Below are positions 36,590 through 45,828 of a stretch of DNA of 64,000 nucleotides, piece by piece. Where the stretch lies: the NCBI RefSeq assembly GCF_002939305.1, contig NZ_MVDI01000008.1:124001-188000 (forward strand), read 5' to 3'. The notes below the pieces were generated by a model. It was given only the letters and a program-made list of their open reading frames with translations. It had not been told where the DNA came from and ran no database searches. Origin of the DNA: Chroococcidiopsis sp. TS-821. GTDB taxonomy: Bacteria; Cyanobacteriota; Cyanobacteriia; Cyanobacteriales; Chroococcidiopsidaceae. Every line of letters begins with the position of its first letter. Within the stretch, counting starts at the first letter, position 1. Made by a program: the position numbers and the translations under genes.

Positions 36590-36760
36590 ATACTCAAAGC
36601 AAAAACCCCAGCTTTATCAGCCAGGGTTAAGCAGGTTATACCTCTACCGCCATGCCACTTGGTTCGCACAAGTGACATTTAAGCAATTGAGTTACAAACC
36701 TCGGCAGGGTATTAAGCTATGCAAGCTCCTGCTGTCTCTGGCTTTATCTATTTGATTTGA
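36590..36760 (-). ncRNA. Ribosomal protein L10 leader
   Basis: The 256-bp gap between rplA and rplJ, read on the minus strand, has the elements expected of the bacterial L10 leader: CAGAGACAGCAGG, AATACCCTGCCGAGG and a distal GC-rich hairpin with a U-run. The L10(L12)4 complex binds this RNA to repress its own operon in many bacteria. The edges given are approximate; a covariance-model search would set them. Confidence 0.75.
36604..36628 (-). terminator. Attenuator hairpin of the L10 leader
   Basis: On the minus strand, AACCCTGGCT-GATAA-AGCTGGGGTT forms a ten-pair stem (two G-U pairs) followed directly by TTT. It lies between the leader core and the rplJ ribosome binding site, so it can act as an intrinsic terminator that sets the L10/L12 level relative to L1/L11. 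Confidence 0.75.
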
Positions 36761-36810
36761 AAGGGTCAGAGTTCAGAGATTTAAGTACATCAACATTCTC
36801 TAACCTCTCT

Positions 36811-37524
36811 CTAAGCAGCTTCAGATTTCATGTCGCGTAGGGCATTAATATCAACTTGAATTGATGGTCCCATTGTTGCTGACACGAACATTGTCCGCCA
36901 GTAACGACCTTTGGCACCTGAAGGACGATTGCGGTCAATAGTCTCCTGCAAAGCCTTAAGATTCACCAATAAGTCTTCTGGTGAGAAGGATGCCTTACCA
37001 AACATAACATGAACAATTCCTGTGCGATCGGCACGAAACTCTAATTTACCTGCTTTGAAATCGGCGATCGCTTGCGTCACGTCAAATGTCACCGTTCCAC
37101 CTTTAGGTGAAGGCATCAAGCCGCGTGGACCTAGCAGTCTTCCAAGTTTTGCCACCTGCGGCATCATGTCGGGCGTTGCAATTAACCGATCGAAGTCCAT
37201 GCGACCTTGTTGGATTTCATCGATTAGTTCTTCAGAACCGACGACATCCGCACCCGCACTAGTTGCTTCATTGACTTTTTCCCCGCGTGCAATCACTGCT
37301 ACTCGTACAACTTGCCCAGTACCTTTTGGTAGCGTTACTGTTGTCCGTAGTTGCTGGTCAGTATATTTAGGATCAATTCCTAGACGAATATGAGCTTCTG
37401 CGGCTTCGGGAAATTTTGCGGTCGCAGTTTCTTTTAACAAGCTCAGCGCTTCTATCGGTTGATAAGGTCTATCTTCAACTTTTTTCCGTAGTTCTTGCAT
37501 CCGGCGAGATTCTTTTTTCGCCAT
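36811..37524 (-). CDS. rplA: 50S ribosomal protein L1
   Basis: 237 residues, normal length for L1. Signature regions include [27 protein letters not shown], the characteristic [24 protein letters not shown]-type block at about 125-150, and [16 protein letters not shown] at the end. It forms the mobile L1 stalk and in some bacteria represses its own L11-L1 transcript. It is separated from rplK by 100 bp. GGGAGAAAAA precedes the ATG. Confidence 0.98.
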   Translation of the reverse strand: MAKKESRRMQELRKKVEDRPYQPIEALSLLKETATAKFPEAAEAHIRLGIDPKYTDQQLRTTVTLPKGTGQVVRVAVIARGEKVNEATSAGADVVGSEELIDEIQQGRMDFDRLIATPDMMPQVAKLGRLLGPRGLMPSPKGGTVTFDVTQAIADFKAGKLEFRADRTGIVHVMFGKASFSPEDLLVNLKALQETIDRNRPSGAKGRYWRTMFVSATMGPSIQVDINALRDMKSEAA

Positions 37525-37624
37525 TTTTTCTCCCTTGGGGTCAACTAACGAAGTTATACTTCTCCCCCGCTATATGTGTACATTAGAGCTTAAAATTCAA
37601 TGCGCTAGAAAATAATTTTAGCAA

Positions 37625-38050
37625 TCAATCTACTATCGTCACACCCATATTGCGGGCAGTGCCAGCAACAATCTTCATTGCTGCCTCTAGATCATTTGCG
37701 TTGAGGTCTGGCATTTTTGTTTGAGCAATTTCTTGCAATTGCGCGCGGCTAATCTTACCAACTTTCTTTTTGTTTGGTTCGTTCGAACCTCGCTCAATAC
37801 CAGCCGCTTTGCTAATTAACACTGAAGCTGGTGGTGTCTTGAGTACAAAGGTGAAACTGCGGTCTTCATAAACCGAAATTTCGACTGGGATAACCATTCC
37901 GGCTTGGTCTGCGGTTCTGGCATTGTATTCTTTGCAGAACATCATAATATTGACGCCATGCTGACCAAGCGCTGGACCCACTGGAGGTGCTGGGTTTGCT
38001 TTTCCTGCGGTCAGAGCCAGCTTAATGACCGCAACAACTTTTTTTGCCAT
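37625..38050 (-). CDS. rplK: 50S ribosomal protein L11
   Basis: 141 residues. The N-terminal domain contains [20 protein letters not shown], the proline-rich thiopeptide-binding region. The C-terminal 23S-RNA-binding domain holds [20 protein letters not shown]-type sequence and ends [11 protein letters not shown]. It lies 7 bp downstream of nusG, the standard bacterial order. Confidence 0.98.
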   Translation of the reverse strand: MAKKVVAVIKLALTAGKANPAPPVGPALGQHGVNIMMFCKEYNARTADQAGMVIPVEISVYEDRSFTFVLKTPPASVLISKAAGIERGSNEPNKKKVGKISRAQLQEIAQTKMPDLNANDLEAAMKIVAGTARNMGVTIVD

Positions 38051-38057
38051 CTCTAAT

Positions 38058-38693
38058 TTAGCCTTGTTTCTGAACCTGATTAAACTCCAATTCTACTGGC
38101 GTGTCGCGTCCAAAAATGGAGAGTAGCGCTTTCAGCTTACTTCGTTCTGGACTGACCTCGACCACTTCACCCTCAAAGTCTTTAAACGGACCCGAAAGCA
38201 CTACAATTTTATCGCCAGCTGCCATGTCAATTTTGACGACTGGCTCTTGCTCGGTTGTCTGTTTAAATATCCGTTCGACTTCGGCATGACTGAGCGCCAC
38301 TGGTTTAACGTGACCGCGTCCTTTTCCCGTGCCTTTTCTTTGTTCCGCGCCGACAAAGTTAATGACGTGAGGTGTATTCTTGACGACCTGCCAAGTGTCA
38401 TCGTCCATTGCCATCTTGACGAGTACGTAGCCAGGAAACACTTTTTCTTCGGTATGCTGTCTACTACCGTCTTTGCGGATTTTCACGGCGGGAGTTTGTG
38501 GAATTTCGACGCGAGCGATCCGCTCTGCAACGTCAAAGGTTTGCGCTCGTCGCTCAATATCTGCTTTGACTCTTTTTTCACATCCCGAAGCAACTTGAAC
38601 TGCATACCAACGCGTCGGGATATTAGGCGAATTTTCTGTCGCTTCTGTATCCTGAACTTGATTGGAATTACCTCGTTCGTCTTCTAATGTCAT
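38058..38693 (-). CDS. nusG: Transcription elongation/antitermination factor NusG
   Basis: 211 residues from ATG 38693. The NGN domain ([21 protein letters not shown] through FPGYVLVKM) is followed by a KOW domain ([21 protein letters not shown]). NusG binds RNA polymerase and, in many bacteria, Rho or ribosomes. The chosen ATG overlaps the secE stop as ATGA, indicating translational coupling. A longer frame from 38717 is possible but would overlap secE more deeply. A Glu/Asn-rich N-terminal extension of about 25 residues precedes the NGN domain. Confidence 0.97.
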   Translation of the reverse strand: MTLEDERGNSNQVQDTEATENSPNIPTRWYAVQVASGCEKRVKADIERRAQTFDVAERIARVEIPQTPAVKIRKDGSRQHTEEKVFPGYVLVKMAMDDDTWQVVKNTPHVINFVGAEQRKGTGKGRGHVKPVALSHAEVERIFKQTTEQEPVVKIDMAAGDKIVVLSGPFKDFEGEVVEVSPERSKLKALLSIFGRDTPVELEFNQVQKQG

Positions 38694-38920
38694 CGAAACA
38701 CCTGTCCTGCTGCCCAAGCAAAGAAGCCATTAACCAGATAAATAAAAGTCGCGGATAGAACTACCATCGACAATACAGCAGCCGATTCGCTGACAAGTTG
38801 CTGTCTACTAGGCCAGACAATTTTGTCGAATTCTTCTTTGGTTCCGCGAAAGAAGTTGCCAAGGTTACCCTCATTTTTGGATTCTTGGACTTCGACTTCG
38901 TTTTTCTTGTTCACGAGCAA
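38690..38920 (-). CDS. secE: Preprotein translocase subunit SecE
   Basis: A 76-residue single-span SecE. A charged amphipathic helix (FFRGTKEEFDKIVWPSRQQL, with the conserved WPSR) is followed by one membrane helix (about 45-70: AAVLSMVVLSATFIYLVNGFFAW). It is an essential partner of SecY in Sec and thylakoid translocation. The start is either TTG (38920) or the GTG two codons later; GAGGGAG lies upstream of both. It overlaps nusG by four bases. Confidence 0.93.
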   Translation of the reverse strand: MLVNKKNEVEVQESKNEGNLGNFFRGTKEEFDKIVWPSRQQLVSESAAVLSMVVLSATFIYLVNGFFAWAAGQVFR

Positions 38921-39130
38921 TCGTCTCCCTCATCACAATGCAGCTATGACACGAATTTCTGCAGTTACAAACACAACTTATTGTCTGCTTCGCGAGACGC
39001 TCTTAGTCATATATACCAATACTATTTTACCCGAAAGTCATATTTCTTGACACTCAAATAGCATTGCGAACTGCTTTCGGGTTATGCGTAAAAATGTATG
39101 TTACACCTAGCAGGGTCAGATCCTGCGCAG

Positions 39131-39203
39131 CGCGCCCTGGAGGACTTGAACCCCCGACATCAGGTTTTGGAGACCTGCGTTCTACCAACTGAACTAAGAG
39201 CGC
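39131..39203 (-). tRNA. trnW: tRNA-Trp (anticodon CCA)
   Basis: Read on the minus strand, the sequence folds as a cloverleaf: acceptor GCGCTCT/AGGGCGC, D-arm with AGTTCAGTTGGTAGAA, anticodon stem CAGGT/ACCTG with loop CTCCAAA (anticodon CCA), and T-arm GGGGGTTCAAGTCCTCC. The discriminator is G, as expected for tRNA-Trp. CCA is not encoded. Its place between rplS and secE fits the gene order around secE in many bacteria. Confidence 0.97.
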
Positions 39204-39304
39204 ACAATTTGCTGTAGCTATAGCCACTAATTATATAGTGTAACGTAATTTGAGTTTGAATGCGCAAGATCGAGCTTGAATTCAAATTTGCTACTGTTCG
39301 CCAG

Positions 39305-39667
39305 TCATAGAGTACGATCAAACCGCTGTTTAACGCGAGTCGCTTTACCAACGCGATCGCGTAAGTAGTATAACTTGGCACGACGTACTCTACCACGACG
39401 CAGCACCTTAATACTTGCAACACGCGGTGAATGTACAAGAAAAACTCGCTCTACACCGACTCCTTGAAAGATTCGTCGGACAGTAATTGTTTCGTTAATT
39501 CCGCCATTACGTTTAGCAATGACTATCCCTTCATAGGGTTGGGTACGTTCTTTACCACCTTCTTGAATGATCACTCCCACCCTAACCGTGTCGCCGACAT
39601 AGATATCAGGTATATCCGATTTGAATTGCTCCGCTTCAATCGAGCGGATGATTTCTTGCGCGTTCAT
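39305..39667 (-). CDS. rplS: 50S ribosomal protein L19
   Basis: 120 residues. Typical L19 features are [45 protein letters not shown], and the conserved [25 protein letters not shown], given here as a block at about residues 88-115. It lies at the 30S-50S interface. The gene is first in the minus-strand series rplS, tRNA-Trp, secE, nusG, rplK; the ATG start is clear. Confidence 0.97.
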   Translation of the reverse strand: MNAQEIIRSIEAEQFKSDIPDIYVGDTVRVGVIIQEGGKERTQPYEGIVIAKRNGGINETITVRRIFQGVGVERVFLVHSPRVASIKVLRRGRVRRAKLYYLRDRVGKATRVKQRFDRTL

Positions 39668-40094
39668 AGCCTTATGAAAAACTCACGATCATTCATAATA
39701 GCTCGATATTTATGTTTGAGTCTAGTAAGCGAGTGAGAGTTCTTCATCAGATGATGAAATTTGCACATTACAGAAGAAAGGCATAAAAGCAGTAGAAAAT
39801 AACTGTTCTCGCTGCTTCAGGCGTTTTCCGAGCCAGATTTCGGACACTTGAAGCCTTGCGCTAGAAATGATACTGCGGTACAAAACATTCCCTGACACGC
39901 ACTTCATCTGGCTTCTGCTTATTAAATACTTCGCTCCCTATCCTCTCGACAGATTTTGTAAAACAGTGACACATTTTTTATTTTTGTCGCTATATTGTTA
40001 GGTATAATTCACTGTATTAAAAAAAGTAACAAGGTATTGCAATTAATCGTTTGATACCCTGTGTTACTTTAACTTTCCATGAGGCTTGCTGATA
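39668..40094. other. Intergenic region with a long hairpin before the lyase gene
   Basis: No credible gene. At 40023-40070 AAAGTAACA pairs with TGTTACTTT and GGTAT with ATACC, giving a 14-pair imperfect hairpin ending 24 bp before the lyase start. Read on the minus strand the stem is followed by seven Ts, so it could be an intrinsic terminator for minus-strand transcripts crossing the lyase gene. On the plus strand it would be a 5'-leader hairpin. Confidence 0.6.
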
Positions 40095-40634
40095 GTGACA
40101 TCACCGCGACAACTGACCCCAACCACAGAAGCTTCGCTACTAGCTGCGGAATTTTTCAAACGCTCCGCGGGAAAATGGCGTTCAGAAAGGCGATACTATA
40201 CTTTACCCGACGGCGAAACCAAGGAAATGGTTAGTATAATTACCATTCGCTTTTTAAAGTCAGGGTGTGTGGAACTCGAACAACTCGCTCAATTACACCA
40301 ACTCGATCGTGCAGCAATCCTTACCTGTGGTGCAGAAGTTAGTTGGGAAAGTACCAATTCAGTGTCAGGAAAAAAAGAGTCTAAGGGCGCGACACTTTTC
40401 GGTGTATGTGGAACGACGTTGTATCGCGATCGCGGTTTTGCCACAACAAAGCCAGTGACAGCTGAATATTATTTCTCCAATTCACAAACGATGTGTTTGC
40501 GCACCGAATACAAAGGTTCTGTCTTTGAAGAGGAATTGAAACTGATCGGTAACAACTACCGCACTCGGCAAACAATTATCTCGCGCGCAGGCGAACAGCA
40601 GATGATTGGTCAGTATTTAGAGAAGAGACTGTAG
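40095..40634 (+). CDS. Phycobiliprotein lyase, CpcS/CpeS family
   Basis: 179 residues. It matches the CpcS/CpeS chromophore lyase family: AAEFFKRSAGKWRSERRYYTL at the N-terminus, TAEYYFSNSQTMCLRTEY, and the C-terminal NNYRTRQTIISRAGEQQMIGQYLEKRL region (about 150-178). Such lyases fold as lipocalins and attach phycocyanobilin or phycoerythrobilin to Cys 84-type sites of phycobiliproteins. The GTG at 40095 has GAGG ten bases upstream and is preferred over the TTG at 40086. The bilin and target cannot be told from sequence alone. It is convergent with the flavodiiron genes. Confidence 0.88.
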   Translation: MTSPRQLTPTTEASLLAAEFFKRSAGKWRSERRYYTLPDGETKEMVSIITIRFLKSGCVELEQLAQLHQLDRAAILTCGAEVSWESTNSVSGKKESKGATLFGVCGTTLYRDRGFATTKPVTAEYYFSNSQTMCLRTEYKGSVFEEELKLIGNNYRTRQTIISRAGEQQMIGQYLEKRL

Positions 40635-40710
40635 GGGTGAGAAACAGATGATGAGTGGTTAGTAGTTAGTGGAAATTCCTATTTAATCTAATTTTCCCTG
40701 GCTTCTACCC

Positions 40711-42414
40711 CTAGTAATGATTTCCTGACTTACGGTGGTGAACCGCAGTAACTTTATCGGGAGCGAGAACCTTACCATTATCCACACTTGCGTAAACTAT
40801 CCAATGATCGCCTGCTTCCATACGATTTTGAATTGAACATTCTAGGTACGCCAGCGCGTCACAAAGGATAGGACAGCCATTATCAGCGCTTTGAGTTGCT
40901 ACACCACTAAAACGGTCTTCTCCTGGCGCAAAAGGCTTCATAAAGTGCTTGCGTAATTGCCTGCCCTCAGCGAGTATGTTTAGCACAAATTTGTTACCAA
41001 CGTGCATGAGTGACTCAATTGCACGGTCTTTGGCAACTGCTACAGTTAATCCAGGAGGGTTGAAAGTTGCTTGAGAAACCCATGACGCCAGCATCGCACT
41101 AGAAACGTCTCCCTGTTTTGTTGTGACGACACTCAGCGAGCCAACGATTCGCCCAACTGCTTGTTCAACACTCGTTGCTGGTTGTTGCGGGGCGCGAACT
41201 TTTTTGGCTTTTTTCAAACTTTGAGCAAAGTCAGTACCAGCTTCTTCGCACAACTGGAGGGTAACATCAGTAGGTTTAAACTTGACACGCATCGTGTCGA
41301 ACCCGAATCGATAACCAGCATCTTTGAGTTTGCTCTCGATTAAATCGATTGCTTCACCACTCCAGCCGTAAGAACCAAACACCCCTGCGAGTTTATTATT
41401 AGTCGCAGTCGAGAGAACGATTCCTAAAGCGGTTTGGATCGGAGTTGGTGCATGACCCCCAAGGGTAGGCGAACCGATAATAAATCCGGATGATTTTTCT
41501 ACCGCAGCGCGAATTTCTTCAGGAGTAGCAAATTCACAATTGATCGATTCGACAGCAACACCAGCTTTGGTAATGCCACGCGCGATCGCCTGTGCTAATG
41601 TTGCCGTATTGCCATAAGCTGAAGCATAAATCAAAGCAACAGTCATATCTTGAGACGTCTGCTGCTGACTCCACTGTCGGTAAGCTTCGGTGAGTTGTAA
41701 TAGTCCATAACGGACTAAGGGACCGTGCGCTGTAGCATACATTCTCACAGGAAAATCAGCAAGCTTATCGAGTGCCGTTTCCACTTGACGCGCGTGCGGC
41801 GCCATTAAGCAGTCAAAATAGTAGCGCCGGTCTTCTTGAAAACTTTCCCAGCCTTCATCAAAGACCTGATCGCCGCAAATATGCGCGCCGAACAACTTAT
41901 CTGTGTAAAGAATTTCTGTAAGCGGGTCGTAGGTGCAAAGATGATCGGGATAGCGCGGGTTAGGAGTAGGAATAAATTGCAGATGATGACCTTTTCCTAA
42001 ATCCAGCGTTTCTTCACCGCGCATCACCATAATTTGCAGCTCAGGGTTTTCTAGTGCGCCACGGAGATTGATTGCACCAGGGTTAGAGCAAACAAAGGTA
42101 ATTTGCGGGGCAATTTCTAGTAGCGCTTTTAACGTTGCAGCCCGGTTAGGGTTAACGTGTCCGAGAATGACGTAATCGAGCTTTTGTAAATCGATGCGCT
42201 GCTGTAAGGCTGCTAGATAAATTTGGGTAAAAGTTTCTCCTGGAGGATCGATAATTGCTAGCCGATCGCCTTGAATGATGTAGCAATTAGCAGTCGTACC
42301 GCGCGCCAAGGCATATTCAATTTCAAATCGTAACCGCGTCCAACTGCGCGATCGCAGCACAGTAGTATCGATACCAACGGGAAAAAACTGTACGTCGCGT
42401 GGCTTTGATTGCAT
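40711..42414 (-). CDS. flv1: Flavodiiron protein, Flv1-type (altered metal site)
   Basis: 567 residues with the cyanobacterial three-domain layout: metallo-beta-lactamase-like (about 25-255), flavodoxin-like (about 258-400) and flavin reductase-like (about 415-567). The diiron ligands are largely replaced: GHVNPNR (86-91) where active proteins have H-x-E-x-D-H, NPRYPD instead of NLHWPD, and TDKLFG instead of TCDAFG. Flv1 and Flv2 are known for such changes. Paired with the adjacent canonical Flv3-like protein, the likely role is the Flv1/Flv3 heteromer that reduces O2 downstream of photosystem I. Flv2 cannot be fully excluded. The gene lies 128 bp downstream of flv3. Confidence 0.83.
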   Translation of the reverse strand: MQSKPRDVQFFPVGIDTTVLRSRSWTRLRFEIEYALARGTTANCYIIQGDRLAIIDPPGETFTQIYLAALQQRIDLQKLDYVILGHVNPNRAATLKALLEIAPQITFVCSNPGAINLRGALENPELQIMVMRGEETLDLGKGHHLQFIPTPNPRYPDHLCTYDPLTEILYTDKLFGAHICGDQVFDEGWESFQEDRRYYFDCLMAPHARQVETALDKLADFPVRMYATAHGPLVRYGLLQLTEAYRQWSQQQTSQDMTVALIYASAYGNTATLAQAIARGITKAGVAVESINCEFATPEEIRAAVEKSSGFIIGSPTLGGHAPTPIQTALGIVLSTATNNKLAGVFGSYGWSGEAIDLIESKLKDAGYRFGFDTMRVKFKPTDVTLQLCEEAGTDFAQSLKKAKKVRAPQQPATSVEQAVGRIVGSLSVVTTKQGDVSSAMLASWVSQATFNPPGLTVAVAKDRAIESLMHVGNKFVLNILAEGRQLRKHFMKPFAPGEDRFSGVATQSADNGCPILCDALAYLECSIQNRMEAGDHWIVYASVDNGKVLAPDKVTAVHHRKSGNHY

Positions 42415-42448
42415 AAGTCCGATGTGGTGAAGGATTAGGAAGCTTCAG

Positions 42449-42471
42449 GAGCAGAGGAGCAGGGGAGAAAT
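42449..42471. repeat. GCAGAGG-type repeat remnant
   Basis: Short GGAGCAGAGGAGCAGGGGAG stretch between flv3 and flv1, ending GAGAAATG as in the siderophore-island copies. A second motif family (TAACCACTA, ACTCACCCCTCACTCCT) follows at about 42488-42536. Confidence 0.7.
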
Positions 42472-42542
42472 GTTGTCTATTGACTCTCTTTCACTAACCA
42501 CTAGCTTCCAGCCATTAGTTACTCACCCCTCACTCCTCGCTT

Positions 42543-44270
42543 TTAGTAATGATTGCCAACTTTGCGGTGGTGAACGGCGGTCAGAGCTTCAGGATTGCTA
42601 ACTCTACCAGTTTCGACGGTGGCATAAACAATATGGTGGTCGCTGAGTTCCATCCGACTTGTGACTTGACACTCCATGTAAGCCAGCGCATCAGTAAGAA
42701 TTGGCGCACCAGTTTGGGAAGGTTGGGTTTTAACGCCCTCGAAACGATCGGCACCAGGTGGGAACCGCTTGAGGAAGTGTTTCATTAAGTGCAGATGGTT
42801 ACCTTCTTCTAAGACATTGAGCACAAAGCGATCGCCGACTTGCATTAACGATTCAATTGCGCGGTCTTTCGCAACTGCGATTGTTACACCAAGGGGCTTA
42901 AAACTTGCTTGTGTGACCCACGACGCCAACATCGCGCTGGATACGTCTCCTTTTTTGGCAGTGATAATGTAAAGTCCGCCGCTGATTCTGCCTAAAGCTT
43001 TATCGAGATCGGCATCTAAAGATTTCATAACTTTGATGCTGCGATCGCGCGTTAGCCATTGTCCTAGGTCAGTTCCTGCTTCTTCGCACCGCTTGTAGGT
43101 GGCTTCAGTTGGTGCTTCTCGAATTTGAATTGCGGGAAAAGCAATCGAAAGTCCCAAATCGCGGAATTTGTTCAATAGTGGGTAAATTGGCTCATCATCG
43201 CTACCACCTGATTCAAAAATGCCTATTGCTTGCTTTGCTTTGGCGGCGGCTAAGATGGTACTTAACACAGTTTGGGTAGTTTCTGCCCCATCTCCCGACG
43301 CGGGAGGCATTCCGATTACGATTCCTGATACGCGACTAATCAGTTCTTGAACTTCTTGGAGATCTGCGGCTCGGAGATCGACAGTTTCAACCGCAACGCC
43401 TGTTTTAGCGATACCTTGAGCGATTGCTTGTGCGAGGCGATCGCTGTATCCATAGTCGGAGGTATAGAAAATCGCAGCGGCTGTTTCTGTCTTAGCTTGC
43501 GATTGACTCCACACGCGGTAGCGGCGGGTGAGTTCTTCGACGTTGTGATACAGTAGTGGACCGTGACCTGTGGCGATGGTAGATACTTTACCCAATTCAC
43601 CCATCCGTTTCAGTGCAGATAACACTGAACGCGCATTTGGAGCCATTAAGCAGTCGTAATAAAAGCGGAAATCAGCTTCAATCGCGCCAAGATCTTCGTC
43701 AAAGGTAGAGTCGTCGCAATAGTGCAATCCAAAGGCATCACACGTGTAGAGGACCTGCGTTTTGCGATCGTAGGTGAACATTGTATCTGGCCAGTGTAAA
43801 TTGGGAGCACTGACAAACTCTAATTCGTGTCCGTCACCTAAATCTAAGCGATCGCCGTTTTTGACAATTTGCCGCTTAAACGGCTGATGCACCATATCTT
43901 CTAGAAACTGAAGTGCGACTTTCGACCCTACGACCGTTGCTGCGGGAGCAAGCTGCAATACGTCTTTCACTAAGCCGCTATGATCCGGTTCGGTGTGACT
44001 GATAATGATATAGTCAATTTCTGCTGGGTCAATGACTTGACGCAGCGTGTCTAAATATAGTTGGCGAAATTTTTCATGAGAGGTATCGACCAAAGCCGTT
44101 TGCTCACCTCGAATGATAAATGAGTTGTATGTTGTGCCATTTTGCAAGCCAAACTCGATATCAAAACGATCCCGGTCCCAGTCGAGCGAGCGAATTGCTG
44201 TCGTATTAGGAGCAATGTCCGCAGTTTGCATTGTTAGCCGGTTTTGGGCTTTATCGGCGAGCACTACCAT
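42543..44270 (-). CDS. flv3: Flavodiiron protein, Flv3-type (canonical metal site)
   Basis: 575 residues with the same three domains as its neighbour but an intact diiron site: SHTEPDHSG (H92, E94, D96, H97), NLHWPDTMF, TCDAFGLHY and ATGHGPLLY. The N-terminus (IRSLDWDRDRFDIEFGLQNG, about 27-46) closely resembles Flv3 sequences. It should receive electrons from the photosystem I acceptor side and reduce O2 to water with Flv1, protecting against fluctuating light. AGGAGG sits seven bases before the ATG, an unusually good ribosome binding site for this window. It is first of the flv3-flv1 pair. Confidence 0.87.
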   Translation of the reverse strand: MVVLADKAQNRLTMQTADIAPNTTAIRSLDWDRDRFDIEFGLQNGTTYNSFIIRGEQTALVDTSHEKFRQLYLDTLRQVIDPAEIDYIIISHTEPDHSGLVKDVLQLAPAATVVGSKVALQFLEDMVHQPFKRQIVKNGDRLDLGDGHELEFVSAPNLHWPDTMFTYDRKTQVLYTCDAFGLHYCDDSTFDEDLGAIEADFRFYYDCLMAPNARSVLSALKRMGELGKVSTIATGHGPLLYHNVEELTRRYRVWSQSQAKTETAAAIFYTSDYGYSDRLAQAIAQGIAKTGVAVETVDLRAADLQEVQELISRVSGIVIGMPPASGDGAETTQTVLSTILAAAKAKQAIGIFESGGSDDEPIYPLLNKFRDLGLSIAFPAIQIREAPTEATYKRCEEAGTDLGQWLTRDRSIKVMKSLDADLDKALGRISGGLYIITAKKGDVSSAMLASWVTQASFKPLGVTIAVAKDRAIESLMQVGDRFVLNVLEEGNHLHLMKHFLKRFPPGADRFEGVKTQPSQTGAPILTDALAYMECQVTSRMELSDHHIVYATVETGRVSNPEALTAVHHRKVGNHY

Positions 44271-44479
44271 TCGTCAGCCTCCTGCGCAACTTATAACTTT
44301 TTTTTATCTAGTTCTATTCTCTCACGCTTTTTTTGTAAAGCTTTATTAATAAATTTATATTTCAGTTTAAAAAACTAAAAGTGTTATGAGAGTGTTGAGT
44401 TTTGAGGAAAGTTGATACTTCTTGCAGTAGTAATCGGTGGTTGGTAGTTAGAAAAAAAATCAGAATAGTGACTGATCTT

Positions 44480-45301
44480 ATGAGTGAATTGCACTGGCTA
44501 GCACTGGTGATTGGTAACTCGCGATTGCACTGGGCGTGGTTTAATGCAGAAACGTTGCAATTTGCTTGGGATACAGATTATTTACCCGCATTAGTCGTTC
44601 AAAAACTTGCTAGCGGTCAAAACGTCACCGATTTTTCTCAAGAGATTTTAGCTCCTAAGGCGCTCGAGTTCGGATTAGCACCGCCAATTTACCTCGCTTC
44701 AGTTGTTCCCGCGCAAACGACAATTTGGCAAGCATATCCCAACCTGCACGAAATAACCCTAGCACAAGTTCCGCTGCAAGGAATTTATCCGACGTTAGGA
44801 ATTGATCGCGCCTTAGCTGTGTGGGGAGCAGGTGCAACGTGGGGTTTCCCCATACTCGTTATTGATGCTGGAACTGCATTAACTTTCACAGGAGCAAATA
44901 GCGATCGCGTGCTAGTTGGTGGTGCGATTCTCCCTGGTATTCGCTTGCAATTTCAAGCACTAGGTGAACGAACCGCCGCATTACCCCTTGTCGCTCCCAA
45001 AGAATCACTTCCACCTCGCTGGGGATTAAGTACACCCGCATCAATTCAAAGCGGTATTGCGTATACGCTAATAGCTGGGATCGAAGACTTTATTAGTGCT
45101 TGGTGGCAAGAATTTCCCGCAAGTTGTGTTGTACTGACAGGCGGCGATCGCACTTTACTTCTCAATTATCTTCAAGGACAACACCCAGATATTGCCGCTA
45201 AAATTACCTCTGCTCCATACTTGATCTTTCAAGGAATGTGCTGTTACTGGGCTCTCAAGGAGAATAAGCACCAAGGGCGCAAAGTGGTAGAGGAAAATTA
45301 A
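44480..45301 (+). CDS. coaX: Type III pantothenate kinase
   Basis: About 273 residues from ATG 44480 (MSELHWLALVIGNSRLHW). CoaX features are the N-terminal phosphate loop VIGNSRLHW, ASVVP, GIDRALAVWGA, the acidic VIDAGTALTFTG motif, GGAILPGI and STPASIQSGI. It phosphorylates pantothenate in the first step of CoA synthesis and so also feeds phosphopantetheine to the carrier proteins. The longer frame from 44402 adds 26 residues without family resemblance. It is divergent from flv3 and convergent with the Nudix gene. Confidence 0.92.
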   Translation: MSELHWLALVIGNSRLHWAWFNAETLQFAWDTDYLPALVVQKLASGQNVTDFSQEILAPKALEFGLAPPIYLASVVPAQTTIWQAYPNLHEITLAQVPLQGIYPTLGIDRALAVWGAGATWGFPILVIDAGTALTFTGANSDRVLVGGAILPGIRLQFQALGERTAALPLVAPKESLPPRWGLSTPASIQSGIAYTLIAGIEDFISAWWQEFPASCVVLTGGDRTLLLNYLQGQHPDIAAKITSAPYLIFQGMCCYWALKENKHQGRKVVEEN

Positions 45302-45372
45302 TCGTTATGAATTAATTACAAATGAGAGCTAACCCAAAATCAATCACTAACCACTTACTTCTCACCCCTTCT

Positions 45373-45828
45373 CTACGCTACAGTAGTCAACCCAGCAAAA
45401 TAATCTTGTAATTGCTGCGTGTGGTCGTGTGAAAGTTCGCCTGGAGGTAATGACGTTGGTGGAAAAGCTTTGATATCAATGACTTCTAAAGAATCGCGAA
45501 TTTTCATTTCGCCTTTGACTTCGGCTTCTACCAGTACGCAAATTGAGTGTACGCGCGGATCGCGATCGGGTGCGGAATACACTCCTACCAAGCGGCGAAT
45601 TTTGACGAGTTCAAGACCCGTCTCCTCAGCTAACTCTCGACGCACGGCTGTTGGAATATCTTCTCCCCAGTCGATCATGCCACCTGGTAGAGACCATTTG
45701 CCATTATCACGACGCCGAACTAAAACGATCTGGCCATCGGGCAGAATAGGAATAATGCTCGTACCAGGAATGGGATGTCGAAAGATAATTCCTAAGACAG
45801 TTTGACCGATTTGCCACAAACGGCTCAT
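45373..45828 (-). CDS. Nudix hydrolase
   Basis: About 151 residues from ATG 45828. The Nudix box GGMIDWGEDIPTAVRRELAEETGLEL fits GX5EX7REUXEEXGU (about 70-93). The segment GKWSLPGG precedes it. A longer frame from a TTG at 45891 would add 21 residues that are not family-like. Substrate unknown; candidates are nucleoside diphosphate derivatives such as ADP-ribose. It is transcribed toward coaX. Confidence 0.88.
   Translation of the reverse strand: MSRLWQIGQTVLGIIFRHPIPGTSIIPILPDGQIVLVRRRDNGKWSLPGGMIDWGEDIPTAVRRELAEETGLELVKIRRLVGVYSAPDRDPRVHSICVLVEAEVKGEMKIRDSLEVIDIKAFPPTSLPPGELSHDHTQQLQDYFAGLTTVA

Noticed and set aside
38247-38687. 146-codon plus-strand frame opposite nusG
   Set aside because: Antisense shadow of nusG with no recognisable protein family.
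39722-39907. 61-codon minus-strand reading frame
   Set aside because: No ribosome binding site, no family resemblance, lies in an AT-rich gap; probably chance.
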